64,000 bases of DNA, taken from positions 2,062,001 through 2,126,000 of the forward strand of contig NZ_CP084930.1 in NCBI RefSeq assembly GCF_023822065.1, in the 5' to 3' direction. The first letter of the stretch is position 1; every line of letters starts with the position of its first letter. Origin of the DNA: Sphingomonas morindae. GTDB taxonomy: Bacteria > Pseudomonadota > Alphaproteobacteria > Sphingomonadales > Sphingomonadaceae. The notes under the pieces were generated by a model. It made no database searches. It had not been told where the DNA came from and saw only the letters and a program-made list of their open reading frames with translations. A program made the position numbers and the translations under genes. Positions 59,766 to 64,000 of the stretch are shown here, one piece after another.

Positions 59766-61075
59766 CCGCGCCGGTCGCGCCGCAGCCGCTCCCAATAGGC
59801 CAGCCGCTCCGCGATCTTGGCCTCGAAACCGCGCGGCGAGGGCGTGTAGAAGCTTTGCGGCGTCATCTCCTCGGGCCAGTAATCGTCGCCCGAAAAGGCA
59901 TCGGGCGCGTCATGGTCATAGGCGTAATCCTGGCCATAGCCGATCTGCTTCATCAGCTTGGTCGGCGCGTTCAGGATCGTCTTGGGCGGCATCAGCGAGC
60001 CCGTCTGCTCGGCGGTGCGCCGCGCCGCCTTATAGGCCACATAGCCGGCATTGGATTTGGGCGCGGTGGCGAGATAGAGGCAGGCCTGCGCCAGCGCCAG
60101 CTCGCCTTCGGGCGAGCCCAGAAAATCATAGGCGTCTTTCGCCGCCAGGCAGTGGGCGAGCGCCTGGGGATCGGCCAGCCCGATATCCTCGATCGCCATC
60201 CGCACCAGCCGGCGCGCCAGATAGAGCGGCTGCTCGCCCGCCACCAGCATCCGCGCGAGATAGTAGAGCGCCGCCTGCGGATCCGATCCGCGCACCGATT
60301 TATGCAGCGCCGAGATGAGGTTGTAATGGCCCTCGCGATCCTTGTCGTAGACGGCGACGCGGCGGTGGAGCAACGCCGCCAGCCCGGCCGGATCGAGCGG
60401 CGCGGGCGGCGCGATCGAGACCAGCGTCTCGGCCTGGTTGAGCAGGAAGCGGCCATCGCCATCCGCCGAGGCGATCAGCGCGGCGCGCGCCGCCTCGGTC
60501 AGCGGCAGCGTCGTCCCCAGCAGCGCCTCGGCGCGGGCGAGCAGATCGCCCAGCGCGGCGCCGTCGAGCCGGTTGAGGATGAGCACCTGGGCGCGGCTGA
60601 GCAGCGCGGCGTTTAGCTCGAACGAGGGGTTCTCGGTGGTCGCGCCAACCAAGATGACGGTGCCATCCTCGACATAGGGCAGGAAGCCATCCTGCTGCGC
60701 CCGGTTGAAGCGGTGGATCTCGTCCACGAAGAGCAGCGTGCGCGTGCCGGTGCGGCTATGGTCGCGGGCTTCGGCGAACACCTTCTTCAGATCGGCGACG
60801 CCCGAGAAGACCGCCGAGATGGCGACGAAGCGCAGCCCCACGGCGGCGGCGAGCAGCCGCGCGATGGTGGTCTTGCCCGTGCCCGGCGGCCCCCAGAGGA
60901 TCATGGAGGAGAGCCGCCCCGCCGCCACCATCCGCCCGATCGCGCCGTCCGCCCCGGTGAGATGCGCCTGGCCCACCACCTCGGCCAGCGTGCGCGGCCG
61001 CAGCCGCTCGGCCAGCGGCGCGCCCGAGGGCGGCGGCGGCGGCGCGGAGACGGGATCGGAGGAGAAAAGGTCCAT
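59762..61075 (-). CDS. rarA: Replication-associated recombination protein A (MgsA/RarA AAA+ ATPase)
   Basis: About 437 aa AAA+ ATPase that acts at stalled replication forks and interacts with SSB. 'LAERLRPRTLAEVVGQAHLT' opens the ATPase. The Walker A is 'ILWGPPGTGKTTIARLL', Walker B 'LLFVDEIHRFNRAQQDGFLP' and sensor 1 'ILVGATTENPSFELN'. The C-terminal tetramerisation part has 'ISALHKSVRGSDPQAALYYL' and 'YKAARRTAEQTGSLMPPKTI'. ATG 61075 is the chosen start; ATG 61084 is an alternative. It is divergent from padR. Confidence 0.95.
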   Translation of the reverse strand: MDLFSSDPVSAPPPPPSGAPLAERLRPRTLAEVVGQAHLTGADGAIGRMVAAGRLSSMILWGPPGTGKTTIARLLAAAVGLRFVAISAVFSGVADLKKVFAEARDHSRTGTRTLLFVDEIHRFNRAQQDGFLPYVEDGTVILVGATTENPSFELNAALLSRAQVLILNRLDGAALGDLLARAEALLGTTLPLTEAARAALIASADGDGRFLLNQAETLVSIAPPAPLDPAGLAALLHRRVAVYDKDREGHYNLISALHKSVRGSDPQAALYYLARMLVAGEQPLYLARRLVRMAIEDIGLADPQALAHCLAAKDAYDFLGSPEGELALAQACLYLATAPKSNAGYVAYKAARRTAEQTGSLMPPKTILNAPTKLMKQIGYGQDYAYDHDAPDAFSGDDYWPEEMTPQSFYTPSPRGFEAKIAERLAYWERLRRDRRG

Positions 61076-61127
61076 GTCCCGCATATGGCGGCGGGGCGGG
61101 GCTTGGCAAAGAGGGGCGCCGTACCTC

Positions 61128-61160
61128 TTGCACATCACGATGCCTCAAGATATATCGTGA
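61128..61160 (+). promoter_or_regulatory. padR promoter with overlapping palindromic operator
   Basis: TTGCAC (61128-61133), a 17-bp spacer and TATATC (61151-61156) make a plausible sigma70 promoter for padR. An inverted repeat TCACGAT-N12-ATCGTGA (61135-61160) sits inside and over the -10. It is placed so that a bound dimer would block RNA polymerase, the typical PadR autorepression layout. Confidence 0.6.
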
Positions 61161-61185
61161 GTCGTCTTAGAAGGAGCTTTTGCAC

Positions 61186-61833
61186 ATGTGGACCGAGGAT
61201 ATGGAGGGCTTTCCCTCCCGGCACGATCTTGGATCGATGCACCGTCACGCGCACCCGCACCGCCACCGTTTCGGCCACCGCTTCGGCCACGGCTTCGCCG
61301 CCGCCGGCTTCGGGCGCGGCGGCTTCGGCTTCGGCTTTGCCGGGTTCGATGAGGCGGAACCGCGCGGCGGCCGGCGCCGGCAGTTCGATGGCGCCGGGCT
61401 GCGGCTGATCCTGCTGCGGCTGATCGCGGACGCGCCGCGCCATGGCTATGATCTGATCCGCGCGATCGAGGAGCGCACGGGCGGCGCCTATGCGCCCAGC
61501 GCCGGCGTCGTCTATCCCACGCTCACCCTGCTCGCCGAGATGGAGCTGATCGCCGAGGCCCCGGCCGAGGGCGCGCGCAAGATCTACGCCGCGACCGAGG
61601 CGGGCGAGCGGCTGCTGGTCGAGAAGGCGGAGGAGGTCGCGGCCCTGATGGCGCGGCTGGACGCGCTCGGCGCCGCGCGCGAACGGCCCGATGTCGCGGC
61701 GGTGCGGCGCGCCATGCACAATCTCAAGGCGGTGCTGCGGCATCGCCTGGGGCGCGAGGCGGTGCCCGCCGAGACACTGCACGAGGCCGTCGCGCTGATC
61801 GACGAGGTCGCGCGGCGGATCGAGCGGCTGTGA
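61186..61833 (+). CDS. PadR-family regulator with His-rich N-terminus
   Basis: 215 aa. The first 20 residues are followed by a His/Arg/Gly/Phe-rich segment ('MHRHAHPHRHRFGHRFGHGF', about residues 18-37, then FG repeats). The PadR winged helix follows: 'LRLILLRLIADAPRHGYDLI', 'IEERTGGAYAPSAGVVYPTL' and 'LTLLAEMELI', then a C-terminal dimerisation helix. A His-rich extension ahead of PadR is the layout of E. coli YqjI, a nickel/iron-responsive repressor, so metal sensing is plausible. AAGGAG precedes ATG 61186. It is co-translated with the DUF2218 gene (GTGA overlap). Confidence 0.88.
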   Translation: MWTEDMEGFPSRHDLGSMHRHAHPHRHRFGHRFGHGFAAAGFGRGGFGFGFAGFDEAEPRGGRRRQFDGAGLRLILLRLIADAPRHGYDLIRAIEERTGGAYAPSAGVVYPTLTLLAEMELIAEAPAEGARKIYAATEAGERLLVEKAEEVAALMARLDALGAARERPDVAAVRRAMHNLKAVLRHRLGREAVPAETLHEAVALIDEVARRIERL

Positions 61834-62138
61834 GCGGCGTGGACATCGCCGGCCCCGCCAGCAGCGAGGCCTGCGTGCCGACCAAGCTCGGCGCGCGCTA
61901 TCTCCAGCAGCTCTGCAAGCATTGGGCGCACAAATTCGCCGTGGAACTGGAGGACGCGCGCGGCCTGGTGCCGTTCGACCCCGCCACCCGCGCCGAGTTC
62001 CTGGCCGAGCCGGAGGCGCTCCGCGTCCGGATCACCGCGCCCGATGGCGAGCGGCTCGCGCAGATGCAGCGCGTGGTGGCCGCGCATCTCGATCGCTTCG
62101 CCTTTCGCGAGGCGCCGCTCTCGTTCGACTGGACCTGA
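61830..62138 (+). CDS. DUF2218 protein
   Basis: 102 aa. 'GARYLQQLCKHWAHKFAVEL' near the N-terminus and 'QRVVAAHLDRFAFREAPLSF' at the C-terminus are the conserved DUF2218 motifs, with repeated His and a Cys (Cys-Lys-His). The family is small, cytosolic and often found beside iron or siderophore genes; its activity is unknown. The GTG start overlaps the padR stop by four bases, so it is probably controlled by PadR and the operator at 61135-61160. Confidence 0.85.
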   Translation: MSGVDIAGPASSEACVPTKLGARYLQQLCKHWAHKFAVELEDARGLVPFDPATRAEFLAEPEALRVRITAPDGERLAQMQRVVAAHLDRFAFREAPLSFDWT

Positions 62139-62150
62139 CGCGCGCGCCGC

Positions 62151-63368
62151 TCAGCGCGCGGGCGGTACCTGGCCGCCGGCCCAGGGCACGCCGCCCAGGC
62201 CGGGCGCGCCACGGCTGCCGCGCGCGCGCTGGCGGATGATGCGGAGATAGCCGTCCACCATCGCCTGGTTCACCGTGTCCCATTCATAGGCGCGGCTTTC
62301 CGCGCGGCCGGCCGCGCCGGCGCGGGTGCGGGCGTCCGCGTCGCGGCAATAATGCTCCACCGCGTCGACGAAATAATGGACGGCGCCGGGGCGGATCAGC
62401 TGCCCGGTCAGGCCGGGCACGACCAGGCTGCGGCTGCCCGTGGCGTCGGCCGCCACCACCGGGACGCCGCACGCCATCGCCTCCAGCGTCACATTGCCGA
62501 AGGTCTCGGTGACGGAGGGGTTGAGCATCACGTCCATCGAGGCGGTGGCGCGGCCGAGATCGGCGCCGCGCTGGAAGCCGGCGAACACGGCATCGTCGGG
62601 CAGGCGCTTCTCGAACCAGTCCCGCGCCGGGCCATCGCCGACGATGAGCGCGCGCGCGCGCACGCCGCGCCGCGCCAGCCCGTCGATCGTGTCGGCGAAG
62701 ACATCGAGCCCCTTCTCCATCACCAGCCGGCCGACAAAGCCGATCGCCACCTCGTCATCCTGGATGCCGAGCGCGCGGCGCCAGCCGAGATCGCGCGCCT
62801 CGGGCGTGAACACGTCGCGCTCGACCCCGCGCGACCAGATGCCCACGTCGAAATTCATCCGCTGGTCGCGCAGCAGCTGCGCCATGCTGTCGGAGGGGGC
62901 GAAGATGGCGTCGCAGCGACGGTAGAAGCGCCGCAGCGCGGCCTCCACCATCGGCTCGAGAAAGGCGAAGCCGTAATAGCGCGGATAGGTTTCGAAGCGG
63001 GTATGGACCGAGGCCACCGCCGGGAGCGCATTCTTGTGCGCGTGGCGCAGCGCCGCGTGGCCGAGCAGCTCCGGGCTGGCGACGTGGATGAGATTGGCGC
63101 CGAAGGCGTGGATGTCCTTCTTCACCCCCGGGGTGAGCACCAGCGGCGCGCGATATTCGGCGCGGCCCGGAAGCGGGATGGCCGGCACGCCCACGAGATC
63201 GCCGATCGGCTCGAAGGCCGGCTTCTTCACCTTGGGCGAATAGACGCGCACCGCCGCGCCCTGGCGCAGCAGATAGTCCACCAGCCGGTTCAGCGCCTGG
63301 TTGGCGCCGTCGCGGACATAATTGTAGTTGCCGGTGAACAGCGCGATGCGCAGATCGGTGACGTCCAT
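62151..63368 (-). CDS. GT4-family glycosyltransferase
   Basis: About 405 aa, GT-B fold. The N-terminal domain has 'RIALFTGNYNYVRDGANQAL' and 'ASVHTRFETYPRYYGF'. The donor domain has 'AIGFVGRLVMEKGLDVFADT', 'ALIVGDGPARDWFEKRL', 'DVMLNPSVTETFGNVTLEAM' (the E-x7-E motif) and 'ACGVPVVAADATGSRSLV'. It resembles the family of sulfoquinovosyl-, mannosyl- and digalactosyl-lipid transferases (retaining). The acceptor is probably a membrane lipid or polysaccharide; the sugar is unknown. The ATG at 63368 lacks a strong ribosome-binding site. It ends 13 nt from the convergent DUF2218 gene. Confidence 0.9.
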   Translation of the reverse strand: MDVTDLRIALFTGNYNYVRDGANQALNRLVDYLLRQGAAVRVYSPKVKKPAFEPIGDLVGVPAIPLPGRAEYRAPLVLTPGVKKDIHAFGANLIHVASPELLGHAALRHAHKNALPAVASVHTRFETYPRYYGFAFLEPMVEAALRRFYRRCDAIFAPSDSMAQLLRDQRMNFDVGIWSRGVERDVFTPEARDLGWRRALGIQDDEVAIGFVGRLVMEKGLDVFADTIDGLARRGVRARALIVGDGPARDWFEKRLPDDAVFAGFQRGADLGRATASMDVMLNPSVTETFGNVTLEAMACGVPVVAADATGSRSLVVPGLTGQLIRPGAVHYFVDAVEHYCRDADARTRAGAAGRAESRAYEWDTVNQAMVDGYLRIIRQRARGSRGAPGLGGVPWAGGQVPPAR

Positions 63369-63426
63369 TTCGGGTCCGATAGCGTGCCCGGCGGCAAAGG
63401 CAAATCCGGGATGCGCGCAGCCGGCG

Positions 63427-63903
63427 TCATCCGCTTCGCGGATCGCCCGCCTCATGCTCCAGCAATTCGTGCCGCACGCGGGTGGAGCGGTTGGCGAGAT
63501 GGATCTCGTACAGGAACAGCAGCAGCGCCACCATCAGCGACAGGGTGGCGAGCACGAAGAGCAGGGCGGTGGCGCGGCCGAAGCCGCCGCCGATCAGCCC
63601 CGAGATGAACAGCCCCGCCACCACCAGCGCGATCGCCAGCGCGCTGACCGTGCCGAAGGTGATCGCGGCGCTGACGATCCGCATCCGCCGATCGAGCAGC
63701 CGCAGCTCCCACACGGCGCGATCGCGCTCCTCACCGGGGCCAAGCTCGGGGATGCGCAGCTCGACCACGCGCGAGCGATCGATCACCCGCGCCAGCCGGC
63801 CGGCAAACAGGTTGAGGATCTGCCCCAGCCCGGTGAGCAGGAAAACCGGCCCGACCGCGAGCTGGATGGTGTGCGCGATCGTCTGGCTGGGAAGCTCGGT
63901 CAT
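63427..63903 (-). CDS. DUF2721 membrane protein
   Basis: About 158 aa. One helix near the N-terminus ('IQLAVGPVFLLTGLGQIL') is followed by 'NLFAGRLARVIDRSR', the DUF2721 signature with a basic cytosolic stretch. Two more helices come after ('ALAIALVVAGLFISGLIGGG' and 'LLFVLATLSLMVALLLFLYE'). The tail is charged. The family is conserved in proteobacteria and cyanobacteria, and its function is unknown. It is 58 nt upstream of the glycosyltransferase on the same strand and may be co-transcribed. The remaining 97 bases of the window show no supported feature. Confidence 0.85.
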   Translation of the reverse strand: MTELPSQTIAHTIQLAVGPVFLLTGLGQILNLFAGRLARVIDRSRVVELRIPELGPGEERDRAVWELRLLDRRMRIVSAAITFGTVSALAIALVVAGLFISGLIGGGFGRATALLFVLATLSLMVALLLFLYEIHLANRSTRVRHELLEHEAGDPRSG

Positions 63904-64000
63904 CATCCTTGGCAGGATGGCGGGGCGGCCGCGTCCGGTCAACGCCGTGCCGAAGCCGCCAATATGGGGCTTTGTCCTTGTTCCCCGATGGTTGGCAGCT

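Noticed and set aside
63904-64000. Possible gene start near ATG 63965 at the right edge.
   Set aside because: Only about a dozen codons are visible, with no ribosome-binding site; it cannot be supported.

Overview
The window is very GC-rich, densely coded chromosomal DNA. It looks like a Sphingomonadales-type alphaproteobacterium (Sphingomonas or a close relative). The reasons are the TonB-receptor end with an atypical TonB protein, a Tat-exported Gfo/Idh oxidoreductase like that of Zymomonas, the isolated infC with a non-AUG start, FixL/FixJ-type kinases in quantity, and the base composition. No rRNA, insertion sequence, integrase or CRISPR array is visible. One tRNA gene, tRNA-Thr(UGU), is present.

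Layout. 0-10.3 kb: end of a TonB-dependent receptor coupled to a chemoreceptor, a CaCA cation exchanger, an outer-membrane protein, an HWE-type kinase, a second chemoreceptor with a CheR-tether-like tail, threonine aldolase, zwf and a small membrane protein. 10.3-26.8 kb: three two-component loci. These are LuxR regulator/hybrid kinase/receiver, receiver/kinase/FixJ, and kinase/FixJ. Among them lie a degenerate receiver-HPt protein, ferredoxin-NADP reductase, gph, glmU, a lipoprotein, a beta-barrel protein and a ClpP-like protein. 27-34.4 kb: one compact chemotaxis operon (STAS, cheA, cheR, cheB, cheD, cheY, cheW, a second cheB-like gene and a 90-aa gene). The second CheB has lost its catalytic Ser and His. 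The 90-aa protein carries a D-x-x-G-Q motif reminiscent of CheZ.

34.4-47.2 kb: ilvE, a TonB-like protein, a VOC protein, a His-repeat secreted protein, the Tat oxidoreductase, an MFS transporter, the hppD-hmgA-fahA homogentisate pathway with overlapping genes, glnD and infC. 47.2-56.7 kb: a divergent fatty-acid locus. DUF2147, fadL, fadD and a MerR regulator run leftward. Thiolase, a FadN-like HAD/ECH fusion and an acyl-CoA dehydrogenase run rightward. 56.7-58.9 kb: a mini flagellar-rod-like protein, then an AT-richer toxin-immunity pair (predicted Endonuclea_NS_2-like nuclease plus a YezG/DUF600-like immunity protein) just downstream of tRNA-Thr. 58.9-64 kb: a conserved 291-aa unknown coupled to rarA, a His-rich PadR regulator with a DUF2218 partner and a clear palindromic operator, a GT4 glycosyltransferase and a DUF2721 membrane protein.

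The best candidates for undescribed biology are the che operon's inactive CheB together with its 90-aa terminal protein, the nuclease toxin-immunity pair with a distinctive N-terminal module, and the His-rich PadR/DUF2218 unit. All domain names come from reading motifs by eye; no database search was run.
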